The position numbers were made by a program, and so were the translations under genes. Source: an uncultured Alteromonadaceae bacterium (GTDB taxonomy: Bacteria; Pseudomonadota; Gammaproteobacteria; Enterobacterales; Alteromonadaceae). From it: 51,775 nt of DNA. The notes under the pieces are model-generated. The model searched no databases. It saw only the letters and a program-made list of their open reading frames with translations, and was not told where the DNA came from. Each line of letters starts with the position of its first letter. Within the stretch, counting starts at the first letter, position 1. Below, one piece after another: positions 10,144-18,134 of the stretch. The stretch is from the NCBI GenBank assembly GCA_950073835.1, contig CATMRP010000014.1, positions 1 through 51,775 on the forward strand, read 5' to 3'.

Positions 10144-10565
10144 AAACAACCTTAAACACATGGCCGTAGCCAGTTAACTAAATGAGTGTGCGCCTGTTTA
10201 AACTGGTGATATAAACCTGGCAGCGTAAACGAATAAAACGCGAGTGTTTTTTGTAGGAATACAGAGCCAACCGTGCGCTGCTTTAGCAGCCTAATTTTAT
10301 CCGGAAGGACTATTGCTTTTTTTATTTGATGCCTTGCATTATACGTTATGTATGCAAAGTAATTCTATGCTTAATAGGTGTAAGTTATGCCATTTTTTAC
10401 TTGATTCAACGCTCCAAAAGCAGCCTTTACAAAGCCGTTTCTTTTCATTTCCAATTCTTTGATAAGTTTTACAACCGGAAGGGAATTGCTAGCCTGTGGT
10501 AGGACTTGAATAATTCTGATAAAAGCCTCATTTTCAACCAGACTCAATTATATACCGGACCCTGA
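10144..10565. promoter_or_regulatory. Divergent intergenic region with a candidate operator
   Basis: This 422-base AT-rich gap separates divergent MFS and kefF-like genes and must contain both promoters. The best symmetric element is TTGCAT (10334-10339) and ATGCAA (10352-10357) separated by 12 bases, with ATAC/GTAT symmetry inside it. It could be a repressor site; no regulator gene is adjacent. No small gene was recognised. Confidence 0.3.
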
Positions 10566-11198
10566 ATGTCTACTGAAGCCAGCCCATCCCCCTGCCGTAT
10601 ACTGTTACTGTTCGCCCATCCTTCGCAGGCGAGATCGGAGGTCAACGGTGTTCTGTTTAACGCCGCAAAACAACACAAGGCGGTGACGTCGGTAGATTTA
10701 TATGCCGAATATCCGGACTTTAATATCAATATCGAGCGTGAACAACAACGCCTGCTTGAGCACGATGTGATTATTTTTCAGTTTCCCATTTACTGGTACT
10801 CAACCCCTGCCCTGTTAAAAGAGTGGCAGGATTTGGTACTTGAATACGGATTCGCCTATGGCAAAGGAGGCGATGCACTTAAGGGCAAGCATTTTTTCTG
10901 TGCGGTGTCGGCCGGCGGACGCGAAGAAGCCTACCAAACCGATGGGTTTAATCATTTTACCCTGCGCCAGTTACTCCAGCCGCTAGAACAAATGGCCAGT
11001 ATTACCCAGTTAACCTACCTGGCCCCTTTCGCCTTATTTGGCTCGCGCACCGCAAAGGAAGAGCACCGCATTACTCAACACTCGGCACTATGGATTAAAC
11101 TGCTTGATACGCTGGCACAAGGTGAACTGGATATCAGCAAAGCGCGTCAGCTACAAAACCTCACCTGCTATTTTGACGAACAGGACCTTCACCCATGA
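10566..11198 (+). CDS. NAD(P)H-dependent flavin oxidoreductase, KefF/KefG-like ancillary protein
   Basis: A flavodoxin-like quinone reductase of 210 residues, near the 176-184 of KefF/KefG plus about 15 extra residues at the N-terminus and a longer C-terminus. Family landmarks are present: ILLLFAHPSQARSEVN (flavin-phosphate loop), YPDFNINIEREQ, FQFPIYWYSTPALLKEWQD and GKHFFCAVSAGGREE. In enteric bacteria this protein binds the KefC or KefB antiporter and is needed for full activity. Here its stop codon overlaps the ATG of the KefC-like gene by 4 bases (ATGA), so the two are translationally coupled. Whether it matches KefF or KefG better cannot be decided by eye. Confidence 0.9.
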   Translation: MSTEASPSPCRILLLFAHPSQARSEVNGVLFNAAKQHKAVTSVDLYAEYPDFNINIEREQQRLLEHDVIIFQFPIYWYSTPALLKEWQDLVLEYGFAYGKGGDALKGKHFFCAVSAGGREEAYQTDGFNHFTLRQLLQPLEQMASITQLTYLAPFALFGSRTAKEEHRITQHSALWIKLLDTLAQGELDISKARQLQNLTCYFDEQDLHP

Positions 11199-13114
11199 CC
11201 GGTTACTTTCTTCAGGCGTTTATTTATTTACTGGCGGCGGTTATTGCCGTGCCGGTGGCCAAACGATTCGGGCTGGGCTCAGTACTTGGCTACCTGATTG
11301 CCGGCCTGATAATTGGCCCGGTGCTCGGCCTGGAGGGTGAGGAAACTAACGCCATTCAACATTTTGCCGAGTTTGGCGTGGTAATGATGCTGTTTTTGGT
11401 GGGAATGGAGCTCGAGCCCAGAGCCTTATGGAACATGAAGCTGCGCTTACTGGGCCTGGGCGGCTTACAGTTGCTGCTCACCTCTGCGGTTATCACCGGT
11501 ATCGCTATGCTAGCCGGCCTGAGTTGGCAGGTAGCGCTGACTATTGGTCTTATCTTTGCGCTCTCCTCCACCGCCATTGTACTGCAAACCTTTCAGGAAA
11601 AAGGCCTGCAACACACCGAAGGGGCCAAGGGGGCTTTTTCGATTCTGCTATTTCAGGACATCGCCGTTATTCCGATGCTGGCGCTTATCCCGTTATTGGC
11701 ATTACCTGAGCTGGCGAGTGCAATCAATGAGACTGCCAGTCAGAGCGCCGGTCATGGCGACAGCCTGGTAGAAGGGCTGCCAGGCTGGCTGTACGGGCTA
11801 GTTATTATCGCCTCCATAGCGTTTGTCACTGTTGGCGGCCATTACCTGAGCCGACCGCTGTTTCGCTTTGTGGCTTCCTCGGGACTGCGTGAAATTTTTA
11901 CTGCTACGGCGTTGATGCTGGTTATCGGCATTGCCGCTTTAATGGGGCTGGTTGGGCTCTCCCCTGCCCTCGGCGCTTTTCTGGCTGGCGTGGTGCTGGC
12001 CAACAGTGAATTTCGTCACGAACTCAAAGCCAATATTGAGCCGTTTAAAGGGCTGTTGCTAGGCCTGTTCTTTATTACTGTAGGGGCTGGTATTCACTTT
12101 GCCACGCTCATCGAAAACTGGGTACTGATCCTCAGTATTACTCTTGGGGTTATGGTGTTAAAAGCGCTGGTGCTGTTGCTGATTGCTCTGCTGTTTGATT
12201 TAAAAGGCAGTAATCGCTGGCTGCTAACGCTAAGCCTGGCCCAGGCCGGAGAATTTGGTTTTGTATTAATTAGCTTCGCGGCACAGAACAACGTTCTGGC
12301 CACCGATTTGATTGCGTTATTGCAAATGGTGGTGGCTTTGTCGATGTTTTTAACACCGGGACTGTTTATTTTATTTGAACGGGTGATTATGCCCCGTTAC
12401 ATGCATGGCAGCGGCAGCCGCCAGCATGACACGGTAGACGATAAAGGCAACGTAATTATTGCTGGGATAGGACGTTTCGGGCAAATCGTAAACCGCTTAT
12501 TGGTGGCTAACGATTTTAAAACCGTGATCCTGGATATTCGTTCAGAGCAAGTCGACCTGATGCGTCAGATAGGCACCCAGGCCTACTTTGGTGACGCCTC
12601 AAAACCGGGCATGCTCGACACCGCAGGCATTGAACAAGCCAGCTTAATGGTAATTGCTATAGACGACCGGGAAACCGCCGTTGAAATGGTAAAGTACGTA
12701 AAATTAGCCCATCCTGAGCTTAAGCTGCTGGTGCGTGCCTTCGACCGTGGCCATGGCTACCGGTTGCGCCAGGCGGGTGCCGATTACCTGATTTCCGAAA
12801 CCTATCATTCGGCGCTGGAAATGGGTGCTCAGGCACTACGTTCACTGGGCGTACACCCGTTTCAGGCCGAGCGACAAAAGCATGCCTACCGCGATATAGA
12901 AGCCCAGCAAAGTGACGTACTTTACGAAGCCTGGAAAGACGATGCCAGTGGCGAGCGTTTCGATAATAACTATCGCGAGCTGTTTATGGAGTTACAACAA
13001 CTGATTGATGACGCGCTTAAATCGGATCTGCACGACAACCACTCCAAGCGACGAGGCTGGACACCGCCGCCAAAGGGCTACGCAGAAGAACAGTTAAAAA
13101 ATCAAAATGACTAA
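11195..13114 (+). CDS. kefC: Monovalent cation:proton antiporter-2, glutathione-regulated K+ efflux (KefC/KefB type)
   Basis: A 639-residue CPA2 protein. Residues 1-385 carry about 12-13 membrane spans with GSVLGYLIAGLIIGP, the ALSSTAIVLQ motif, LLFQDIAVIP (conserved Gln-Asp of the ion path) and LSLAQAGEFGFVL. From about residue 418 there is a RCK/TrkA-N nucleotide-binding domain (IIAGIGRFGQ). The family exports potassium in exchange for protons and is opened by glutathione adducts to protect against electrophiles. The ancillary oxidoreductase gene overlaps its start by 4 bases. It converges with the next gene, with 5 bases between stops and no clear terminator. The symbol follows family habit; KefB is equally possible. 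Confidence 0.9.
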   Translation: MTGYFLQAFIYLLAAVIAVPVAKRFGLGSVLGYLIAGLIIGPVLGLEGEETNAIQHFAEFGVVMMLFLVGMELEPRALWNMKLRLLGLGGLQLLLTSAVITGIAMLAGLSWQVALTIGLIFALSSTAIVLQTFQEKGLQHTEGAKGAFSILLFQDIAVIPMLALIPLLALPELASAINETASQSAGHGDSLVEGLPGWLYGLVIIASIAFVTVGGHYLSRPLFRFVASSGLREIFTATALMLVIGIAALMGLVGLSPALGAFLAGVVLANSEFRHELKANIEPFKGLLLGLFFITVGAGIHFATLIENWVLILSITLGVMVLKALVLLLIALLFDLKGSNRWLLTLSLAQAGEFGFVLISFAAQNNVLATDLIALLQMVVALSMFLTPGLFILFERVIMPRYMHGSGSRQHDTVDDKGNVIIAGIGRFGQIVNRLLVANDFKTVILDIRSEQVDLMRQIGTQAYFGDASKPGMLDTAGIEQASLMVIAIDDRETAVEMVKYVKLAHPELKLLVRAFDRGHGYRLRQAGADYLISETYHSALEMGAQALRSLGVHPFQAERQKHAYRDIEAQQSDVLYEAWKDDASGERFDNNYRELFMELQQLIDDALKSDLHDNHSKRRGWTPPPKGYAEEQLKNQND

Positions 13115-13119
13115 CGCCA

Positions 13120-13917
13120 TTACTGAATACCGGGCTCTTGAGGCTCGGTAAACATGTTTAAGTCGCCCAGCATCTCATTTAATACCCCGCTTCGGGCAAA
13201 CTCCTCGAGCTTTTGGTTAATAGCTTTAAACAGGGGTTTGTGGCCCGGGTGACAAATCAGGGTATCGTGCATGGTCAGCGGCGAATATGCATTAGCATAG
13301 GGCAGTTCAGCCATCCCCAGTTCTTCGTAGGCAAACAACACATCCGGATAAAAAGAAAAGATGTAATCGACTTTATGATCAATAAGCATCTGCACATTTT
13401 CCGTTTCGCTGCTGACTTCAAAAATGTGCATCACACGCTCAACGATCCCCAGCATGTCACTACTTAAAGGCGTACCACGCACAATGCTTAACACGGCATG
13501 ATCGGGAATGTCAGTGGCCTGGCGTACTATATGCTGTTCATCGCGAGAAATGACTCTCACCATGGCCTTATTTAACGGTACACTGATCAGTACATCCTGC
13601 AAATCGAGGCTGGTATCCTCCAGGTCGAAACTGGTAATACCCGGCGCATAACAGGCATATTGTTTATTAACAAATCCGCGTTTGGCCCGCGACATGGGCA
13701 TAACAATCAACTCAACCTGGTCGTCCAACCCGCTTTCTACCAGTGCCCGCTGTAAAATTTCATGGTAAACCCCGGGGCCTTCATGTTCGCCGGGAATGTG
13801 GAAAAGCCCTGTTAGCTGAGCGCCAACAATTACCTTCTTTGTGCCTGTTTCCCCTGCCACTGACCAGCCAAAAGATAAGGCGAAAACCGCAAACATAATC
13901 ATGAAATATCGCAACAA
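13120..13917 (-). CDS. Periplasmic solute-binding-protein-like (transporter substrate-binding domain, family 3-like)
   Basis: A 265-residue secreted protein: hydrophobic N-terminus (FMIMFAVFALSFGWSVAGE, signal peptide) then two lobes of a type II periplasmic binding fold. The start is a TTG with GGGAAG 6 bases before it; ATG at 13902 is an alternative. Landmarks are EGPGVYHEILQRALVESGL, VIVMPMSRAKRG-like sequence (MPMSRAKRGF) and DYIFSFYPDVLFAYEELGM. No permease or ATPase lies nearby, so it may be a sensor-type or orphan binding protein of the sort common in Alteromonadales. It shares architecture with the gene at 38076-38801. The 3-prime end converges on kefC. Confidence 0.65.
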   Translation of the reverse strand: MLRYFMIMFAVFALSFGWSVAGETGTKKVIVGAQLTGLFHIPGEHEGPGVYHEILQRALVESGLDDQVELIVMPMSRAKRGFVNKQYACYAPGITSFDLEDTSLDLQDVLISVPLNKAMVRVISRDEQHIVRQATDIPDHAVLSIVRGTPLSSDMLGIVERVMHIFEVSSETENVQMLIDHKVDYIFSFYPDVLFAYEELGMAELPYANAYSPLTMHDTLICHPGHKPLFKAINQKLEEFARSGVLNEMLGDLNMFTEPQEPGIQ

Positions 13918-14040
13918 AATTGTCTTCCCGGGCTGCTATATACGACGCTTTCCTTATCACTTTATGCACAGGAGTGATTTGCTGCAAGCCAGACGAGTCA
14001 AATATTCATCATTCTTTATGATAATAAACGGCTGTGATAT

Positions 14041-14308
14041 TAGGGGCTGTTGATCTTTGCTGTACACTTTTGCAGCAGTCTGTGTATCATTTAGACAAGG
14101 CGACTGTTTGCAGGTCTAGTGGGCTAAATCAAAAACAGTCAACACAGTATAAATGATACACAGGCGCTGCCCGAAGGGGTCGTCATGAAAGCATTTTACT
14201 CATTGTCACAGCCCTTTGACGTAGAACAACTATGCCTTCAGGACTGCTCCGCGATTAAAATGCTTTCATATAGACCAAAAATCGTACAGCAAAGATCAAC
14301 AGCCCCTA
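14041..14308. mobile_element. MITE-like element with 23-bp perfect terminal inverted repeats and TA target duplication
   Basis: The ends are perfect inverted repeats of 25 bases counting the TA: 14041-14065 and 14284-14308, beginning TAGGGGCTGTTGATC. Excluding TA, the 23-base repeats (14043-14065 and 14284-14306) are flanked by TA on both sides, consistent with a TA target duplication. The 268-base interior has no transposase gene. It holds three more perfect inverted repeats: 13 bases (14081-14093 / 14150-14162), 8 bases (14102-14109 / 14133-14140, nested in the first) and 14 bases (14185-14198 / 14256-14269). The GGGGCTGTTG end recalls some IS5-family elements that duplicate TA; this parent assignment is from memory and uncertain. 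The right end supplies the stop codon of the AraC-type gene. Confidence 0.85.
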
Positions 14309-15334
14309 GTTTGACAATGCCTGCCGGCGTCGTTGTTTCGGGCTTTGCTGATACCAGCGTTTGAATGCACGGGTAAAGTTGCCGGCATTGGTAAATCCCA
14401 ACCGGTAGCCTACTTCACTTAAGGGTAAATGACCGGTTTCTACCCATAATAACGCCTGCCTGCTGCGCAGAGCATCCACCACAGTCTGAAAGCTACTGCC
14501 TTTGTCGGCCAGTCGTCGCTGCAAGGTACGTGAACTCAGCCCAAGATGTTGTGCGGCCTGCACAAGGGATACCGTGCCAAGTGGCAGATGATTTAACAGC
14601 AATGACTCCAATTGGCCACGTAGATCGCTGCGATCAAAGCGCGCCAGATAGTCGGCTACCAGCGCGTCATTTTGTGCCGCGAGCTCCGGACTGGCGGTTA
14701 GCAACGGCTGATGCATCACCGCTTCACTAAAAGATATCGTGTTGTAGGCCGCATTAAAAAACACTGGGCACTTAAACAACCGCTCCCAGGGCGTTGGATC
14801 TCCAGGTTGCGGTCGATCCAGCGATACCTGCAACGGTACTAAGCCAGGCTCAAAAATATGTCTGGCGGTAAGCATACAAGTGCCCATAAACGCGTCAGTC
14901 TCCGCCGCGCTCCAGTATTCTACAGTGAGGCTTTTATGCAGGCTTATATCGACCTGATTATCCGCCTCACAAACCTTGAGAGTGCCGTAGTCGGCAAACA
15001 TCCGAAAATTACCAGCCAGCCGCTCAAACCCCGCCATCAGCGTGTTACTGGCCCAAATGGCAAATCCCAGCGCTTGCCATGAGGTGGGCCGGACAAACCG
15101 GGCTACGGTTAGCCCTACCGCTTCGTCCTGAGTCAGACTTTCTACCAGACGCCACAAGCGATTAAGCTGGGAAAGAGAATAACGGGTTTCGGGTTTAGCA
15201 GCCTGGACAGGGTCTATCCCTACACGCCTGAGCAGGCTCTGACCATCAAGCTGATAAGCGTTCATTGCCCTGCTGATGACCAGCGGCCAGCTACCGATAA
15301 CACTATGAGATTGCGCGATATTGTAGTCTTTCAC
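14306..15334 (-). CDS. AraC-family transcriptional regulator with arabinose-binding-like N-terminal domain
   Basis: The product has an N-terminal ligand domain of the OruR/ArgR-AraC type (LLRRVGIDPVQAAKPETRYS, then WRLVESLTQDEAVGL) and a C-terminal double-HTH (QHLGLSSRTLQRRLADKGSSF; PLSEVGYRLGFTNAGNFTRAFKRW). The start is placed at GTG 15334, which has AGGGA just upstream; a TTG 20 codons earlier (15394) would add a Cys- and Lys-rich tail with no match to the family. The stop codon TAG is formed inside the right end of the MITE, so the last residues after the KRWYQQSP element may not be ancestral. It is divergent from the acyl-CoA ligase gene, whose promoter it probably controls; fatty-acid-related ligands would be reasonable. 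Confidence 0.9.
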   Translation of the reverse strand: MKDYNIAQSHSVIGSWPLVISRAMNAYQLDGQSLLRRVGIDPVQAAKPETRYSLSQLNRLWRLVESLTQDEAVGLTVARFVRPTSWQALGFAIWASNTLMAGFERLAGNFRMFADYGTLKVCEADNQVDISLHKSLTVEYWSAAETDAFMGTCMLTARHIFEPGLVPLQVSLDRPQPGDPTPWERLFKCPVFFNAAYNTISFSEAVMHQPLLTASPELAAQNDALVADYLARFDRSDLRGQLESLLLNHLPLGTVSLVQAAQHLGLSSRTLQRRLADKGSSFQTVVDALRSRQALLWVETGHLPLSEVGYRLGFTNAGNFTRAFKRWYQQSPKQRRRQALSN

Positions 15335-15484
15335 ACGGTTTCCCTGAGATTTTTTGGTACAGGTTGCACAGCCATACTTATCTTTATACGCCAATTACAA
15401 ATCCTAACACGCCACTCTCTTGATTGTTAACATTTTTAAAACAACACTATTACAAATCCAGCCGTTAAACACCGGAGCCGCGTA

Positions 15485-17128
15485 ATGCCTGTAAAAATTC
15501 TTCAAGGGGCCGAGAATGCACACGCCTACCCTCTTCTGATTAAACAAATCTTTGCCTCAGCCGGTCGCTTTGAACCAGACAACCAGATCATTTACCGCGG
15601 TGAGCAATCTTTTAGTTACAGTGAGTTTACCCGGCGGGTACAGCAACTGGCTAATGCGCTGAAAGCGGCCGGGGTAGAAGCCGGGGATACCGTCGCGGTG
15701 ATGGACTGGGACAGTCACCGCTACCTTGAATGCTATTTTGCTGTGCCCATGCTGGGTGCCATTTTGCATCATGTGAATATTCGCTTGTCACCCGAACAGG
15801 TGGCCTACACCATGAATCACGCCGAAGATAAACTGGTGCTGGTGCATGATGACTTTCTCCCCCTTGCCGATCAGCTGGCGGCGGAGCTGCCCACCGTACA
15901 AGGGTACATTCGGTTGAGTGACGGCGGCACACCGCCCGCCACGTCCAATATAAGCGTGCTTGGCGAGTACGAGGCACTGTTATCAGAACAGAGCAGCGAT
16001 TGCGACTTCCCTGATTTTGATGAAAACAGTATCGCTACCACTTTCTACACCACTGGCACGACCGGTAATCCCAAAGGTGTGTATTTCAGCCATCGTCAGT
16101 TAGTGCTGCATACCATTAACATGGTGGGCATGCTGGGCAGCTACGAAGGCTTGCCGCTGCTGCGCTCCAATTCGGTTTATATGCCCATCACGCCAATGTT
16201 CCATGTACATGCCTGGGGGGTTCCCTATGCGGCTGTGATGCTTAACTGCACGCAGATTTATCCGGGCCGATATGAGCCCAACCTGTTGGTAGACCTGATT
16301 AAGCAATACAAGGTGGATTTTTCGCACTGTGTACCGACTATTTTGCAAATGCTACTGGGCTGCGAGAAAGGCCACGAAACACGCCTGGACGGCTGGAAGA
16401 TCCTCATTGGCGGCAGTGCGTTGCCCAAAGGGCTGGCTAAAGCAGCCATGCAAAAAGGAGCAGATATTTATTCCGCCTACGGCATGTCAGAAACCTGCCC
16501 GCTACTTACTGTTACTCATTTAAATAAAGCGCAGCGAGCGCTGCCGGCTGAGGAACAGCTTAATTACAGAACCCTTACCGGCGTGGCATCTAACCTGGTT
16601 GATCTGCGCATTGAAGAACCTGACGGCAAACCCGCGGCACACAACGGCAGTGATGTGGGAGAAGTCACCGTACAAACACCCTGGCTCACCCAGGGGTATC
16701 ATAAAGAGCCAGCCAAGCAAGAAGAGCTTTGGGAAGGCGGAAGGCTGCATACCGGCGATGTGGCGAGCGTGCATCCCGATGGCTTTGTAGAAATAAAGGA
16801 CCGGATTAAAGACGTTATCAAAACCGGCGGTGAATGGCTTTCGTCTATTGAACTGGAAGATCTTATCAGTCAGCACCCCGATGTTGCCGCGGTTGCCGTG
16901 GTGGGTATGCCAGATGAAAAATGGGGAGAGCGCCCTCATGCCATGGTGGTTGCCAGTAGCAACGAGCTTAACGCCAGAGATATTCAGCAGCACCTGCAGC
17001 AGTTCGTTGAGTCCGGACATATTTCAAAATGGGCGGTGCCCGAGCACATCACCCTGGTGGATGATATTCCCAAAACGTCGGTTGGCAAAATCAACAAAAA
17101 GGTAATTCGTGCCAGCCTGGCAGGCTAA
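15485..17128 (+). CDS. Medium/long-chain fatty-acid-CoA ligase (AlkK-like acyl-adenylate ligase)
   Basis: A 547-residue ANL-superfamily enzyme, the length of AlkK. Core motifs are intact: phosphate loop YTTGTTGNPKG (188-198), PMFHVHAWG, YGMSETCP, HTGDVA, DRIKDVIKTGGEW and the C-terminal lysine motif PKTSVGKINKK. It should activate a fatty acid with ATP and transfer it to coenzyme A in the cytoplasm. The ATG has GGAG 8 bases upstream. It is transcribed away from an AraC-type regulator 150 bases off, a usual arrangement for inducible fatty-acid or alkanoate use. Chain-length preference cannot be read. No terminator with a T-run follows; a GC-rich stem is present at about 17137-17153. Confidence 0.9.
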   Translation: MPVKILQGAENAHAYPLLIKQIFASAGRFEPDNQIIYRGEQSFSYSEFTRRVQQLANALKAAGVEAGDTVAVMDWDSHRYLECYFAVPMLGAILHHVNIRLSPEQVAYTMNHAEDKLVLVHDDFLPLADQLAAELPTVQGYIRLSDGGTPPATSNISVLGEYEALLSEQSSDCDFPDFDENSIATTFYTTGTTGNPKGVYFSHRQLVLHTINMVGMLGSYEGLPLLRSNSVYMPITPMFHVHAWGVPYAAVMLNCTQIYPGRYEPNLLVDLIKQYKVDFSHCVPTILQMLLGCEKGHETRLDGWKILIGGSALPKGLAKAAMQKGADIYSAYGMSETCPLLTVTHLNKAQRALPAEEQLNYRTLTGVASNLVDLRIEEPDGKPAAHNGSDVGEVTVQTPWLTQGYHKEPAKQEELWEGGRLHTGDVASVHPDGFVEIKDRIKDVIKTGGEWLSSIELEDLISQHPDVAAVAVVGMPDEKWGERPHAMVVASSNELNARDIQQHLQQFVESGHISKWAVPEHITLVDDIPKTSVGKINKKVIRASLAG

Positions 17129-17184
17129 TCAATCGGCCGGAGCCGGGCTCCCGCCACCCGCTAATGCTAACTCAACATAGCCGC

Positions 17185-18084
17185 TTATTTCGGCTCAGCG
17201 TAGCCGGGCGCTATGGCCAGGTTATCCACATTGCGTAACGTAAACCGGTTCTGTAACCACAGTTGATACTCGGCTCCTTCAAGCGTGCCGCGCTCGGTGC
17301 AGTCTACATTCCAGCGGCGCAGTAAATAACCCGCCATGGCGGCCCGCACGTTTATCAGTAACTGACTGTTTTCCATTCCGTAATCCATTTCAATGGCAGT
17401 GGGAAAACTCACGTTTTTTGGATGCGGCACCAGCTGTAATGGGATCATCCTATGCCACTCGCTGTCATACTCAGCCAGTTCATTGTCGGCGGGTTCTGAT
17501 TTTAATGTAACCTTACTGACACGGGTCAGCACGAAATCACGGAAACTCTGACTTTTGCGGTCAAACGCGCGCACATGCCAGCGCAGGCCATTATCTACAA
17601 TCGCATGCGGCACCAGCTCCCGGGCAGCAGAGCCACTCGACAAAGACGTATAAATCACACTCACTGCGCGATTATTCAAAATGGCCTGAACCAGTTTTGC
17701 AACAATAAAAATATCCGGCACATTGAGGCTCGACGGCGCTTCCACCGGAAAGTGAATATCACCAATGGCATCAAACCCATCGGAAATGTCATTGGCCAGT
17801 TTAGTTAACGTACGCTGGGCGTCATGTTCAAATAACGGCTTAAACTGGCTGGTTTGAAAATAGCGTTTTTCCCGGGAATCATATTCCAGATTGTCTGGCG
17901 CCATTTCCTTATACAAATTAAAATCACGGGAGCCTGCCGACAAGCCCACTTCAAAACGGTTGATCAAATCCTGACGGTAGATCGCCCCTTTAAACAACAA
18001 ACAAAAATCAATGTAGGCCAAACGCTGACGCTGGGCGAAACTTATACTTGCTAACATCTTTTCGACTCGAATAAGACTGCTCAA
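17185..18084 (-). CDS. WYL-domain transcriptional regulator
   Basis: A 299-residue protein with an N-terminal winged-helix region (FAQRQRLAYIDFCLLFKG, IYRQDLINRFEVGLS) and a WYL-type ligand domain from about residue 130 (AVSVIYTSLSSGSA, HAIVDNGLRWHVRAFDRKSQSFRDF, the last being the conserved RxWHVRA-like signature). WYL proteins sense small molecules or nucleic acids and act as repressors or activators. The chosen start is TTG with GGTG just upstream; ATG at 18060 is an alternative that would drop eight residues. The target is unknown; it is not next to a defence locus. Its neighbours are a convergent acyl-CoA ligase and an upstream amidohydrolase in the same direction. Confidence 0.85.
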   Translation of the reverse strand: MSSLIRVEKMLASISFAQRQRLAYIDFCLLFKGAIYRQDLINRFEVGLSAGSRDFNLYKEMAPDNLEYDSREKRYFQTSQFKPLFEHDAQRTLTKLANDISDGFDAIGDIHFPVEAPSSLNVPDIFIVAKLVQAILNNRAVSVIYTSLSSGSAARELVPHAIVDNGLRWHVRAFDRKSQSFRDFVLTRVSKVTLKSEPADNELAEYDSEWHRMIPLQLVPHPKNVSFPTAIEMDYGMENSQLLINVRAAMAGYLLRRWNVDCTERGTLEGAEYQLWLQNRFTLRNVDNLAIAPGYAEPK

Positions 18085-18134
18085 TGCACCAATATGGTTT
18101 ATTTTGATTCGGTTGTAAAGCGGGCATAGCCATT

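Noticed and set aside
16520..17020. Open frame of 166 codons antisense to the acyl-CoA ligase
   Set aside because: Lies wholly inside a well-supported enzyme gene; shadow frame.
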